Below, piece by piece: positions 17,784 to 27,090 of a DNA stretch of 64,000 nt (its first letter is position 1; each line of letters opens with the position of its first letter). The position numbers and the translations under genes were made by a program. Where the stretch lies: contig NZ_CP040442.1 of NCBI RefSeq assembly GCF_015191005.1, forward strand, positions 1,674,001 to 1,738,000. Direction: 5' to 3'. Under the pieces are notes generated by a model. That model did not search any database. It was not told where the DNA came from and saw only the letters and a list, made by a program, of their open reading frames with translations. This stretch comes from Kaistella flava (ex Peng et al. 2021). Lineage in GTDB: Bacteria; Bacteroidota; Bacteroidia; Flavobacteriales; Weeksellaceae.

Positions 17784-19076
17784 ATGCAGAACAAAAATTC
17801 AAACCGCTGGTTTATTGCAATCATGGGAACTCTCCTTCAGGTTGTCCTCGGAACGGTTTACGCCTGGAGCTTCTTTCAAAAACCAATCATGGTTGAATAT
17901 GGCTGGACCAATGTTCAAACCATGTGGATTTTCAGTATCGCTATTCTATTTCTCGGTTTGTCAGCTGCCGTTGGTGGAATGATCCTACCCAGATTTGGAC
18001 CACGAAAACTCGCCACAATAGGAGCAATACTTTATGGCGTTGGATATTTGATCAGCGCGTACGCGATGTCAATAAGCAGTCTGCCTCTTTTCTATCTTGG
18101 CTTTGGCGTTGTGGGCGGAATTGGATTAGGCCTGGGTTATGTAACTCCAGTTGCGACAGCTTCAAAATGGTTTCCCGACAAAAAAGGCTTCATTACCGGA
18201 ATGGTCGTTATGGGTTTTGGAATTGGTGCGCTCATTATGTCAAAGATCATTGCTCCAATTTTTATAAAATTTGCGGACGGAAATATGGTGTATGTTTTTA
18301 TTTACATTTCCATTGTCCTTTTTATTATTGGGATTCCCGCAGGTTTATCCATGAAGAATCCACCAAATGGTTTTATTCCTAAAGATTATATTGCTCCGGA
18401 AAAAAATAATTTAAATCAAGAGGCTGAAAATGAGTTGACGCTAAAACAAAGTTTACTTTCTTCAAAATTTATTGGAATGTGGCTCGTCTTCTTTTTAAAT
18501 ATATCTGCCGGAATTATGTTTGTCAGTATGCAATCCCCGATGATTCAGGATTTATTCGCTCAGAAAGACCCAACTATGAATACCGAAAATCTTGCGGTAG
18601 TCGGTGCGACTTTAATTGCTATCAGTTCGTTATTTAATGGAATCGGAAGATTTCTTTGGGGCGGACTTTCAGATCGATTGGGAAGAATTCAGGTTTTCCG
18701 TTTGATTTTAGGTTCGCAAATATTAGTTTTCATCCTACTTATTTTCATCAGCAATCCTTATATTTTTGGAGCTTTAGTCTGCTATATTTTACTTTGTTAT
18801 GGCGGAGGATTTGGAGCGATGCCATCGTATATTCTCGATATTTTTCACGAAAAATTAATGCCTGTAATGTATGGCGTTATTTTAACAGCCTGGTCATTTG
18901 GAGGAATTGTCGGGCCCCAAGTTGCTGCTTTTATCCGTGATTTTTATAGCTCAAATCCAGAACTGATTGGAGCGAGAACTTATATAACAGGAGCACTATT
19001 TTTGGGAATTGGATTTATAATCACCTTACAGTTAAGCAACAAATCGATTACGAGCGATAAGAAACAATTGAATTGA
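17784..19076 (+). CDS. MFS transporter, oxalate/formate antiporter (OFA) family
   Basis: A 430-residue, 12-helix inner-membrane carrier. The start of helix 1 (G-T-L-L-Q-V-V-L-G-T-V-Y-A-W-S-F-F), the G-x-x-x-G-x-G-x-G-Y-V-T-P-V helix (about 108-118) and K-W-F-P-D-K-K-G are OFA-family hallmarks; R-F-L-W-G-G-L-S-D-R-L-G-R is the MFS loop 8-9 motif. An upstream in-frame extension of 37 residues is possible, but the ATG at 17784 directly precedes helix 1 as in relatives. The substrate may be oxalate, formate or another monocarboxylate; no oxalate-degrading genes lie nearby. Confidence 0.85.
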   Translation: MQNKNSNRWFIAIMGTLLQVVLGTVYAWSFFQKPIMVEYGWTNVQTMWIFSIAILFLGLSAAVGGMILPRFGPRKLATIGAILYGVGYLISAYAMSISSLPLFYLGFGVVGGIGLGLGYVTPVATASKWFPDKKGFITGMVVMGFGIGALIMSKIIAPIFIKFADGNMVYVFIYISIVLFIIGIPAGLSMKNPPNGFIPKDYIAPEKNNLNQEAENELTLKQSLLSSKFIGMWLVFFLNISAGIMFVSMQSPMIQDLFAQKDPTMNTENLAVVGATLIAISSLFNGIGRFLWGGLSDRLGRIQVFRLILGSQILVFILLIFISNPYIFGALVCYILLCYGGGFGAMPSYILDIFHEKLMPVMYGVILTAWSFGGIVGPQVAAFIRDFYSSNPELIGARTYITGALFLGIGFIITLQLSNKSITSDKKQLN

Positions 19077-19102
19077 GGGGGTATTCCTTTTTAAAGAAAT
19101 CA

Positions 19103-20104
19103 TTATTTCACTTTGATCACGACTTTTCCTTTGGCGTGACCGCTTTCTATATAAGCAAGCGCTTCATTGGTTTTCTCAAACGGAAAAACTTGGTCGATGA
19201 CGGGTTTTATAATACCTAATTCTATTAGTTTGGTAATCTCTTGTAACTGACTACCGCTGGAATCCATTAATAAAAAAGAATAATCAACATGATGTTTTTT
19301 TGCCAATCTCCTAACTTTTGCACTTATAAATCTGACGCCCATTCTCATAATCCAGTTCATTCCCCATTCTTTGGCAAATTGAGGATCAGGTGGTGTAGAA
19401 ATAGAAATGATTTTTCCGCCAGGCTTTAAAATGCTCATTGATTTTATTAAATTTTCTTCGTCTTGCGTATTCAAAACCAAGTCATAATCTTTCAAAATAT
19501 CTTCAAAATTCTGGGTTTTGTAATCGATGAGAATATCTGCACCGAGCTCCTTTAACATTTCAAAATTTTTAGTACTCGCAGTTGTGGCAACCGTCAAACC
19601 TAAATATTTTGCAAACTGAATTGCAAAAGTTCCGATACCGCCTGAACCTGCCTGAATGAAAACCTTCTGTCCTTTCTGAAGATTCGCTTTTTTAAAAATT
19701 TGCCAACACGTAAGACCTACCAAAGGAATTGAGGCCGCTTCCTCCATGCTTAAATTCTTTGGTTTTAAAGCAATATCATTTTCATTTAAAGCAAAAAATT
19801 CTGCCAAAGTTCCAATACCGCTGTTTTTATCCGGACGAAAATAGACCTCATCGCCAGGTTTGAAAAGCGTTACTTTATAACCAATTTTAGATACAACACC
19901 CGCGCCGTCATTTCCTAAAATCAAAGGGAATTTATAGGACAGAATTATTTTCATGTCGCCATGCTTTACTTTAAAATCAATGGGATTCAAGCTGGCAGCT
20001 TTCATTTCAATTAAAACATCATTTTCACCTAAAACAGGCAATGGTCTTTCTTCAAAAGTTAAAGGTGTTTTTTTATCGTATTTAGTAATGAAAAAAGCTT
20101 TCAT
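19103..20104 (-). CDS. NADP-dependent quinone-oxidoreductase-like MDR protein
   Basis: A 333-residue medium-chain dehydrogenase/reductase without the structural-zinc cysteines. A GroES-like domain (about 1-125, with N-P-I-D-x-K and G-N-D-x-A-G-V-V) precedes a Rossmann domain with the NADPH motif A-G-S-G-G-I-G-T-F-A. The C-terminal G-H-A-K-G-K-V-V-I is typical of QOR/zeta-crystallin-like enzymes, which reduce quinones or enones. The substrate is not readable. It is convergent with the MFS gene, 26 bp apart. Confidence 0.88.
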   Translation of the reverse strand: MKAFFITKYDKKTPLTFEERPLPVLGENDVLIEMKAASLNPIDFKVKHGDMKIILSYKFPLILGNDGAGVVSKIGYKVTLFKPGDEVYFRPDKNSGIGTLAEFFALNENDIALKPKNLSMEEAASIPLVGLTCWQIFKKANLQKGQKVFIQAGSGGIGTFAIQFAKYLGLTVATTASTKNFEMLKELGADILIDYKTQNFEDILKDYDLVLNTQDEENLIKSMSILKPGGKIISISTPPDPQFAKEWGMNWIMRMGVRFISAKVRRLAKKHHVDYSFLLMDSSGSQLQEITKLIELGIIKPVIDQVFPFEKTNEALAYIESGHAKGKVVIKVK

Positions 20105-20167
20105 AATAGTATTGTTTTAAAGTACCAAAGTAAATAAATGAGAATTTACGTTAAATCTAAATGAAAA

Positions 20168-21727
20168 TCATTTTCCTAATTCGACCATATATTTAATAAT
20201 GGCCAGTCTCGAATCAGATCTTATATCAGAAGAACTTGTTGGAGTTGGATAAATTTTAATAATATCCGGATTATCTTTATTTAAAAAGCCCATATTCGCT
20301 TCGCCGCCAGTCATTAAGAAATCTGCAAGACCTACGTGATAGGATTTTTTTGGATCAATGGGAGCATCTTTCAAAGTCCACATTTTTGTTGCGGGATTAT
20401 AGTTGACGGTTGATGAGTATTGTAGAAAACCGCCGGACCCTACATTATTACGACCAGCTTCTAAGACCTTAGTTAATAAACTTCCTCGCATGTCAACTTC
20501 CATAATAGCGCCGCCATAAGGTAAAGTTCGAATGATATCATATTCAGTGATTGGCATTTGAAGAACATCATCCACCCGAATGGAACCGGAATTCATAAGC
20601 ACTACATCAGCCGTTGGAACGGCTTTTTCCATAGCCGAAACTACAATTCGAGTCAAATTTGTTTTTCCACTGCGGATCAAAGCTTCCCGACCTTCTAAAG
20701 GTTCACCTGCTTCACGAATTACTCTTTTGGCATTAAAGCCAAGTGCGTCGTAATTTTTCTCAGCAATATCCATCCATTTTTTAACGACCAAAGCGGTTGC
20801 GGGATCTTCGCTAATCGTGGTATCGATCATGCGCAATTCCGGCACGACGGAAGTTGTTTTATTTTTCACATCAATCGTGAGGTAATTGACATAAGCTGAC
20901 TTTGCGTTCGCATGTGCTTTTGTGATATAGATATTTCCAATTTTCTTAAACTGCATATCATGCTCATGACCACCCATGATTAAAGCCAAACCAGGTAAGC
21001 GACGGGCCAAAATACTGTCTTCAGCCACAGCAAGATGAGTTAGTCCGATCACCGCATCACAGGAATCTTTTATTTGGTTGTATAATTTTTCAGCAGCTGC
21101 AAATTCATCAGTATAGGTTACATAATCTGCTTTATTAAAAGGTATCGTCAATCCAATAAATGCAATTTTTGCTTTAGTTCCGTCTTTATCCTGAACTTCC
21201 ATTATATAGGTTTCGGGAAATGGTTTGTTGCCTGAAGAAGTTGTTTTAACAAAAGGTGCTACGCCGGATTTTGTTTTGTGAAAGGTATTGGAAGCCACCC
21301 AGTCAAAAGTCGATTCATTGATTCGGTCCTGCAATTCTTTTTCTTTAATATCAAACTCATGGTTTCCAAAAACTGCCAGGTTTAAACCAGCAGCATTCAA
21401 AGATTCAACCATTTGTTTTCCGCGAATACTTTTGCCTTCATATTTCAAACTGTTATAGACAGATGGACTTAAAAAATCTCCGGCCATTACCATAAAAGTA
21501 TTGGGATTTTTGGCAAGTTCTTGTTTTTTTAAAGTTGCGACCCGCGCTACTCCACCTACTTTACCGCCTTGCATCGGAGCAATTTCATACACGTCATTAA
21601 TCTGGACAAAAGTGACGGTTATTTTGCCATCATCTTTAAGAGCAGTTGAAGCTGTGTTTGCGGTTTTACAGGAAGATAAAACCAGTGCACAAATCAAAGA
21701 ATAGAAAGGAATTTGTATTTTCATCAT
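20168..21727 (-). CDS. 5'-nucleotidase/metallophosphatase lipoprotein
   Basis: A 519-residue envelope protein. I use the ATG at 21727 because it opens a lipoprotein signal (M-M-K-I-Q-I-P-F-Y...L-S-S-C); upstream extension is possible but would spoil it. The N-terminal metallophosphoesterase domain has the metal motifs N-D-V-Y-E, A-G-D-F, G-N-H-E, T-H-L and G-G-H-E-H-D; the C-terminal 5'-nucleotidase domain has N-S-G-S-I-R and L-x-x-G-G-x-x-M. These UshA-like enzymes release nucleosides and phosphate from nucleotides outside the inner membrane. The NDVYE form replaces the common NDxH, as in a known subgroup. Confidence 0.88.
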   Translation of the reverse strand: MMKIQIPFYSLICALVLSSCKTANTASTALKDDGKITVTFVQINDVYEIAPMQGGKVGGVARVATLKKQELAKNPNTFMVMAGDFLSPSVYNSLKYEGKSIRGKQMVESLNAAGLNLAVFGNHEFDIKEKELQDRINESTFDWVASNTFHKTKSGVAPFVKTTSSGNKPFPETYIMEVQDKDGTKAKIAFIGLTIPFNKADYVTYTDEFAAAEKLYNQIKDSCDAVIGLTHLAVAEDSILARRLPGLALIMGGHEHDMQFKKIGNIYITKAHANAKSAYVNYLTIDVKNKTTSVVPELRMIDTTISEDPATALVVKKWMDIAEKNYDALGFNAKRVIREAGEPLEGREALIRSGKTNLTRIVVSAMEKAVPTADVVLMNSGSIRVDDVLQMPITEYDIIRTLPYGGAIMEVDMRGSLLTKVLEAGRNNVGSGGFLQYSSTVNYNPATKMWTLKDAPIDPKKSYHVGLADFLMTGGEANMGFLNKDNPDIIKIYPTPTSSSDIRSDSRLAIIKYMVELGK

Positions 21728-22001
21728 TATAAGTTTGAGATACAAGTTATTACTAATTAACAGATTGCACAAGTCAATTACTTAAGAATTGAAAGTCGTT
21801 TCCAATTGAATGATTTATTTCTTTCTTATTAAATACTCGTGAACCAAAAATTAATATATTATCAAATTCGCCATTTTTTCAGTTCTAAATTGATCAGTTC
21901 TGCGAGAACTTTTCTACAAAATACGATCTCTCGCGTGAGGGAGAAGGTGGAACTCTTTTTGCGAAACGAAGTGGAGCAAAAAAGTGGGAACCGGATACCG
22001 A

Positions 22002-22045
22002 CTTTTCTTTTTTGCGGTGGGAATTGCGGTGGCAAAAAAGAAAAG
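22002..22045. repeat. Hairpin-forming intergenic repeat candidate
   Basis: CTTTTCTTTTTTGC (22002-22015) and GCAAAAAAGAAAAG (22032-22045) form a perfect 14-bp inverted repeat around a G-rich 16-nt loop. The flanks (about 21920-22060) are richer in G and unlike ordinary intergenic DNA, and contain another GCAAAAAAG. It looks like a mobile palindromic (REP/MITE-like) element. The gap 21773-22121 holds no gene. Confidence 0.5.
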
Positions 22046-22069
22046 GCACGCCCAAAAAAATTATAAAAA

Positions 22070-22097
22070 ACCTCTCTTAAAAAGTTTCAAGAGAGGT
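22070..22097 (-). terminator. Terminator of the PLP decarboxylase gene
   Basis: ACCTCTCTT (22070-22078) pairs with AAGAGAGGT (22089-22097). On the minus strand a T-run follows. It lies 25 bp after the stop at 22122. Confidence 0.75.
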
Positions 22098-22121
22098 AAT
22101 ATTTGGATGTGTTTAATTGAA

Positions 22122-23549
22122 TTATTTTATTTTAGTCAAACAGTTCTTAATCATTTCTATAGCTTCATCGATGATTTCTTTCTTCGTTCTAAAAGCTAAA
22201 ATCGCAATACGAATGACGAAACGATTTTCGATGATTGAGGAAGATAAAAAGACGGAACCATCGGCATGAATGGCATCCATAAGTTGCTTATTCTTTTGAT
22301 CAGCATCAGTTTCGAAAGGATACCAAAAATAACTGACCGACAAATCTGGCTCTGGTCCTAAACAAAAACCGAGGTCGGCCAAACGATTTCTAAAATAATG
22401 AACCAACAATAATTTTTCCTCCAGACACGCGATGAATGGCTCGATTCCATGTATTTGCAATGGCAACCAAACGCGAAGTCCACGGAAATGCTTGGTCAAC
22501 TCTGGCGAAACATTGGCGGGACTTTTCAGCATTTCTTCACTCGCGCCATCCTGCATATAATTGGCCGTATAATAATTGGAGTGTAAAACAGCCGAACTGT
22601 CTTTGATCAAAACCGCGCCAACGCCGTACGGAAGAAACAATCCTTTATGCGGATCGATAATCATGGAATCTGCTTTTTCAATTCCTTTGAACAGTTCTTT
22701 TTTGGAAGTCATGATGAAAAATCCGCCGTACGCAGCATCGACATGAAACCACATTTTATAGTTTTTTGCGATGTCGGCAATTTCGTCCAAAGGATCAATT
22801 GTTCCCGTATCAGTAGTTCCAGCAGTTGCCACTACCATAAAAGGTTGAAGTCCGGCGGCAATATCATTTTGAATTAACTCTTCTAAAGAGTCCGTTTTAA
22901 TTTTATGATTAGAATCCAACGAAATATAGCGAATGACAACATCTTCTAGCCCAATAATCCGAAGTGCTTTTTGAGTGGAATGATGCACTTGCTCACTTAA
23001 ATAAACCACGTTTTTTGGAATGAATTCATTCTTCACTTTGTGTTGATCTCTTGCTGCAGTAAAAGCAATCAGGGTCGATATTGAACCTCCGGAAGATAAA
23101 CAACCGACGGAACTTTCCGGAAATGAGAAGATCGTTTTCAGCCAATTAATGACTTCATTCTCAATCGTCGCTGCTCCTGGTGAAGCATAATGAACACTGG
23201 CAAAAGGATTCGTAATGGCAGCAATAAAATCTGCCAGAGCCGCCGTAAAAACTCCACCTCCGGGAATATAGCCGAGATGTTTTCCAGACGCTGCATTAAT
23301 TCCTGTTTCTGCGACTTGTTTTTGATACAAATCGAGAAGTTCTGATAGTGATCTTTTCTGATTCGTAATTTCTAATGACGTTGCTTCTTTGTCCTGGAAA
23401 GCTTTAACTGTAGAAAGCCCGGAGATAAATTGATTAGCATAATCTGTTACGCTTTCTATCATTTCTAGCCGCTCTGATTCGGGAGTTTCGAGTAGTTGAC
23501 TAGATTTATTTAATTCGGTTAATTTTAATAGAAGTTCTTCGTTGTTCAC
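22122..23549 (-). CDS. Group II PLP-dependent decarboxylase (aromatic-amino-acid decarboxylase-like)
   Basis: A 475-residue fold-type I PLP enzyme. H-V-D-A-A-Y-G-G binds the cofactor and D-P-H-K302-G carries the Schiff-base lysine. The S-G-G-S-I-S-T region and A-G-T-T-D-T-G are conserved in group II decarboxylases (aromatic amino acids, glutamate, diaminobutyrate). The N-terminal G-Y-I-P-G-G-G segment favours the aromatic-L-amino-acid/tyrosine type, whose product is an amine plus CO2; the exact substrate is uncertain. The start is GTG at 23549: an in-frame stop lies shortly upstream and no ATG is available. A single gene with a terminator. Confidence 0.85.
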   Translation of the reverse strand: MNNEELLLKLTELNKSSQLLETPESERLEMIESVTDYANQFISGLSTVKAFQDKEATSLEITNQKRSLSELLDLYQKQVAETGINAASGKHLGYIPGGGVFTAALADFIAAITNPFASVHYASPGAATIENEVINWLKTIFSFPESSVGCLSSGGSISTLIAFTAARDQHKVKNEFIPKNVVYLSEQVHHSTQKALRIIGLEDVVIRYISLDSNHKIKTDSLEELIQNDIAAGLQPFMVVATAGTTDTGTIDPLDEIADIAKNYKMWFHVDAAYGGFFIMTSKKELFKGIEKADSMIIDPHKGLFLPYGVGAVLIKDSSAVLHSNYYTANYMQDGASEEMLKSPANVSPELTKHFRGLRVWLPLQIHGIEPFIACLEEKLLLVHYFRNRLADLGFCLGPEPDLSVSYFWYPFETDADQKNKQLMDAIHADGSVFLSSSIIENRFVIRIAILAFRTKKEIIDEAIEMIKNCLTKIK

Positions 23550-23603
23550 TATATCGATTGGTTATTAAGTAAGATTAATTAATAGTTTAAAAACACAGAT
23601 TTT

Positions 23604-23744
23604 TTTTAACCGCAAAAGATGCAAAAGTTTCACTTTAAAATAATCAAATCAAAAGGATGCAAAATTATTATACAATGAAATTTTCACCATTTTGTATTCT
23701 TTTGAAAATCTTTTTATTGCATTTATCTTTTGTTCCTTTTCCTG
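23604..23744. repeat. Dispersed palindromic repeat, copy A
   Basis: About 140 bp, strongly similar along its whole length to 40589-40738: both start with TTTTAA(A)CCGCAAAAGA and share CAAATCAAAAG, TTTTGAAAATCTTTTT and CTTTTG segments. The right end of this copy has decayed (CCTTTTCCTG where copy B has TTCTTTTGCGG). It fills most of the gap between the decarboxylase and AhpD-like genes. Confidence 0.7.
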
Positions 23745-23798
23745 TCAAAAAACTTAGTACGTTTTTAATTTTTTTGAAAAAAGTAAAATGAATTTTCT

Positions 23799-24236
23799 TT
23801 AGTCTAAAGACATTCTCGTCGTAATTGCAATTCTATTCCATCCATTGATGGCGACAACGGCCATGATTACAGCAGAGAATTCATTAGGTGTACAATGTTT
23901 TTCGGCCTCTTTGTAAATGTCGTCCGGCACATGACCATTTGTAATTAAAGTCATCGCTTCGGTCAAAGCTAAAACGGCTCTTTCTTTTTCTGTGAAAAGT
24001 TCTGTTTCCCGCCAGGCATTTAATAAAAACAATCGTTGTGCAGTTTCTCCAAGTTCTATGGCATCTCGAGTATGCATATTAATACAATAGGCGCAACCAT
24101 TGATTTGTGAAGCTCTGGTTTTAATGAGTTCATAAAGGACTTTATCCAAGCCGCTTTGGGCAAGATATTTTTCTAAACCAATCATGGCTTCGTAGGCTTT
24201 GGGATCAACTTTTGAGATGTTTATTCTGGTTTCCAT
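23799..24236 (-). CDS. AhpD-like carboxymuconolactone decarboxylase-family protein
   Basis: A 145-residue helical protein with the redox motif C48-A-Y-C51-x-x-x-H55 in I-N-G-C-A-Y-C-I-N-M-H, the alkylhydroperoxidase AhpD-type active site. The family forms oligomers and reduces peroxides or acts as a thiol relay; the physiological substrate is not clear. The start at 24236 (M-E-T-R-I-N) is chosen over an upstream in-frame codon because homologous proteins begin there. Confidence 0.85.
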   Translation of the reverse strand: METRINISKVDPKAYEAMIGLEKYLAQSGLDKVLYELIKTRASQINGCAYCINMHTRDAIELGETAQRLFLLNAWRETELFTEKERAVLALTEAMTLITNGHVPDDIYKEAEKHCTPNEFSAVIMAVVAINGWNRIAITTRMSLD

Positions 24237-24346
24237 TTTTCTAAGTGTTATTTGTTTAGTCAAAAAATGATTGACTTTTAGGAGCCCTAATTTACGAAAA
24301 AGTGAGGTATTAAATATCGACTAATGATATTTTACAGTTTTCACCT

Positions 24347-25477
24347 TTATATCAATGTCAACAAATAACCACCGAGAGAACCACCTAGAACAATAAATGC
24401 ACTGTTAATTTTTCTATAGTGAAAGGTAATCGCAATACTTAAAACTGCAATCAAAATCGTTCGCCAATCGGTTATAGAATCTTTGCCCATGGAAAAACAG
24501 ACCGCAATAATAATTGCAACCGAAGCTATGTTTACGGCATCTAAAAACGCTGAAAACAATACAGAACTTCGCATTTTTTTAACCAAAGGATTCAGAAACG
24601 CCACAAAAATAAATGAAGGAAGAAATATGGCAATCGTCGAAATTACCGCGCCGGATATGCCGTTGATTTGATAACCGATAAATGTTACGGAGGAAAAAAC
24701 CGGACCTGGCGTAAACTGTCCTACTGCAATCGCATCGATTAATTGTTGTCTGCTAATAATTCCGGTTGAGACCAATTCAGTATCAATAAAAGCAAAAAGC
24801 ACATAACCACTACCATAAAGTATGGCACCGATTTTCAGAAAGATCCAGAAGAGTTTTGAATTCGTCGCCGACAGAAAACCTGTGTTGACGATCTCTAAAA
24901 AGGTAAACGGAAGAAAACTGTGGATGTTTTTTAATTTGTTATTTCTTATGTATGCTAAACCTAAAGCCAAAAATCCTGCGCCAAACATGAGATAGATTTC
25001 ATAGAAATTAAATAGGGAACCGACTAAAACTACGAGTCCTATTGTTCCTAATTCTATTGATTTTAAAGATCTTTTCGCCAATGGATAAACTGCTCCGATG
25101 ATGATTGCAATAATAGCAGGTTTTATTCCGTAAATAAAAGGTTGAACTTCTGGGAGTTGTCCGAACTTTTTATAAAGCCAGGCAAAAATTCCGGTAATAA
25201 AAACCGCAGGCAAAATAAAACAAAGTCCAGCGATGATTAAACCTTTCCAGCCGCCTTTTTCATGACCGATATGAATGGCCATTTCGGTGCTGTTGGGACC
25301 AGGAATTAAATTCGTAGCACCAATTAAATCAAGGAAATGATGTTCTGTCAGCCATTTTCTTTTGACAACTACTTCATCCTGCATCATGGCAATATGTGCA
25401 GCCGGACCACCGAAACCGATTATTCCCAATTTTAGAAAAAGCTTTGCTATTTCTTTTAAGTTTTCCTCAACCTTCAT
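24347..25477 (-). CDS. chrA: Chromate transporter (CHR family), two-domain
   Basis: A 376-residue inner-membrane protein with two homologous CHR halves: G-F-G-G-P-A-A-H-I-A-M-M-Q-D-E near residues 18-32 and the matching G-S-G-Y-V-L-F-A-F-I in the second half, with N-L-I-P-G-P-N-S-T-E and Q-F-T-P-G-P-V as the paired P-G-P loops. Long-chain CHR proteins export chromate and give chromate resistance or sulfate-linked transport. The ATG at 25477 is preferred to the TTG one codon upstream. The cytochrome-like lipoprotein gene ends 26 bp away on the same strand. Confidence 0.88.
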   Translation of the reverse strand: MKVEENLKEIAKLFLKLGIIGFGGPAAHIAMMQDEVVVKRKWLTEHHFLDLIGATNLIPGPNSTEMAIHIGHEKGGWKGLIIAGLCFILPAVFITGIFAWLYKKFGQLPEVQPFIYGIKPAIIAIIIGAVYPLAKRSLKSIELGTIGLVVLVGSLFNFYEIYLMFGAGFLALGLAYIRNNKLKNIHSFLPFTFLEIVNTGFLSATNSKLFWIFLKIGAILYGSGYVLFAFIDTELVSTGIISRQQLIDAIAVGQFTPGPVFSSVTFIGYQINGISGAVISTIAIFLPSFIFVAFLNPLVKKMRSSVLFSAFLDAVNIASVAIIIAVCFSMGKDSITDWRTILIAVLSIAITFHYRKINSAFIVLGGSLGGYLLTLI

Positions 25478-25502
25478 CAATAAAAATTTTCAATTCTTTC
25501 TT

Positions 25503-26000
25503 CTATTTTTTTTCCAGTTGCTTTCTAAAATCCTGATTGCTGAAGGGAGGCTGATCGGGAATTTTCACCACATTAAATTCAAATTGAGTTTGACGATGAC
25601 ATTGGTTACAAGTATTGGTAAGTGTAATGAAACTACTTTTAAAAAGCTTTGGATTTTTTAGTTTAATAGCGTTATTCAGACTATCTAAAGCAGGATTAAG
25701 CATGTCAATCATTTCACTTTCCTTTCTTTCTTTCTGATATTTTTTAATATTATCAATAGCTTCCATGATTTCGTGAATTTCAAAGTCAGCCAGTTTCCAG
25801 TTTTCGTTTTCCCCTGCAAACCAAAGTTTATTGTGATGAACCTGAATGCCGCTCATAAATTCACCGAAACCGGGTTTATAAGTTTCTGCAAGTTGATGCT
25901 CTAAACTATCGACCCGCTTTTGTAACAGCTGAGTTTGATCAGTTTGCTGGTTACAGGAAATTAGTGCGATAGAAAATAAAATAGGGAAAATCTGTTTCAT
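25503..26000 (-). CDS. Lipoprotein with one c-type haem motif
   Basis: A 165-residue protein with a lipobox (A-L-I-S-C16), a coiled-coil-like start (about 20-40) and a single C131-N-Q-C-H135 haem-attachment motif near the C-terminus. H55/H56 in V-H-H-N-K-L-W could supply the second axial ligand. It resembles small periplasmic cytochrome-c-like lipoproteins of flavobacteria and would carry electrons or bind haem on the outer face of the membrane. It lies directly upstream of chrA and may be co-transcribed. Confidence 0.75.
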   Translation of the reverse strand: MKQIFPILFSIALISCNQQTDQTQLLQKRVDSLEHQLAETYKPGFGEFMSGIQVHHNKLWFAGENENWKLADFEIHEIMEAIDNIKKYQKERKESEMIDMLNPALDSLNNAIKLKNPKLFKSSFITLTNTCNQCHRQTQFEFNVVKIPDQPPFSNQDFRKQLEKK

Positions 26001-26123
26001 GATTAACTTTTAAATACTGGGAATATCGGAAGAAAAATTTAAACTTCTGTGAATACAATAACTTCTAATTTACTGCAAATTATTTTTTTTATTTTCAAAC
26101 CTGTACTTACAGTGATTGAAACA

Positions 26124-26825
26124 TTAAACATTAACACCGAATAGATGACCTACCAAAGCAGATAATCCCAGTGCAATCGTACCCCAAACGGTAATTCTTA
26201 GAACTGCTTTCAGGATACTCGACCCACCCGTTTTCGCAGCTACAGCACCCAGAAAAATCAGGAATACAATTGTAAAACCATAAAGCCAATATTCCATATT
26301 ATGCAATGGAGCAAACAATACTACCAAAAGAGGTAAGATACCACCAGCGGTAAAAGAACTGCCTGAAGCCAAAGCTGCCTGAATAGGATTCGCTTTTGTT
26401 ATTTCATTAATGCCTAATTCGTCACGTGTGTGCGCCGCCAAAGCGTCTATTTCTGTAAATTCTAAAGCAACTTGCATCGCAGTTTCTTTTTTCAAACCTC
26501 TTTTCACATAAATCTGAGCCAACATTTCTAATTCTTCCGCAGGTGTTTCTTTCAACTCTTGTCGTTCTCTTTCAATATCTGCCTGTTCGATATCCGTCTG
26601 CGAACTTACCGAAACATATTCCCCAGCAGCCATAGATAATGCTCCTGCAACCAAAGCTGCTACCGTTGCTAAAACAATCGGTTGCGTAGTAGAACTTGCA
26701 GCAGTTACCGCAATAGCCACACTCGACACCGAAATTATTCCATCATTTGCGCCCAAAACAGCCGCTCGTAACCAGTTACTTCTTTGAACAAAATGAACAT
26801 CTAGATAATTATCAATGGTAAGCAT
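26124..26825 (-). CDS. VIT1/CCC1-family metal transporter
   Basis: A 233-residue inner-membrane protein. The start N-W-L-R-A-A-V-L-G-A-N-D-G-I-I-S-V-S-S is the VIT-family signature, A-A-G-E-Y-V-S-V-S-S-Q follows in helix 2, and an E-rich cytoplasmic metal-binding loop (E-R-E-R-Q-E-L...E-E-L) separates it from three C-terminal helices. VIT/CCC1 carriers move Fe2+ or Mn2+ out of the cytoplasm. The size matches short bacterial members. Confidence 0.9.
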   Translation of the reverse strand: MLTIDNYLDVHFVQRSNWLRAAVLGANDGIISVSSVAIAVTAASSTTQPIVLATVAALVAGALSMAAGEYVSVSSQTDIEQADIERERQELKETPAEELEMLAQIYVKRGLKKETAMQVALEFTEIDALAAHTRDELGINEITKANPIQAALASGSSFTAGGILPLLVVLFAPLHNMEYWLYGFTIVFLIFLGAVAAKTGGSSILKAVLRITVWGTIALGLSALVGHLFGVNV

Positions 26826-27018
26826 TTCTTTGTGTTTAAAGTTAAATTCTAGGAAAGAGTAATCGTAATTAATCCTTCAAGAAAATCATTTTTTTGATTA
26901 AACTAAATTACAATTTATAATAGAAAAATCATCTAAAAAATTAAGTGTAATTTATTGAAAATCATGATAACAGCCAATGAGAAAAACGGTTTTTCAAGTC
27001 GCTTTTCTAATTGTTTTG

Positions 27019-27090
27019 TAATCGGAGAATTTCAAATTTGTTTCAATGCATTCTTAAGTCAAAAGTAATGGTGCTCTTTCTGGCAAAACT
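27019..27090 (-). pseudogene. Ghost of a hemN 3' end
   Basis: The minus strand translates F-A-R-K-S-T-I-T-F-D-L-R-M-H, stop, N-K, which aligns with the C-terminus of the intact HemN at 31146-32504 (F-T-R-N-V-A-M-T-F-D-L-R-M-L-R-N-K). At the DNA level GCATTCTTAAGTCAAAAGT differs from the hemN copy at one base. The flanking CAAGTCGCTTTTC also resembles the hairpin terminators at 29433 and 31100. The rest of the 590-bp gap 26826-27414 shows no gene. Confidence 0.65.

Noticed and set aside
17924..18382. 152-residue plus-strand ORF inside the MFS gene
   Set aside because: Cys/Trp/Arg-rich translation typical of an out-of-frame shadow of a membrane protein gene.
21839..22199. Two short plus-strand ORFs over the hairpin repeat
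   Set aside because: They translate the repeat and terminator, with low-complexity ends; no evidence of coding.
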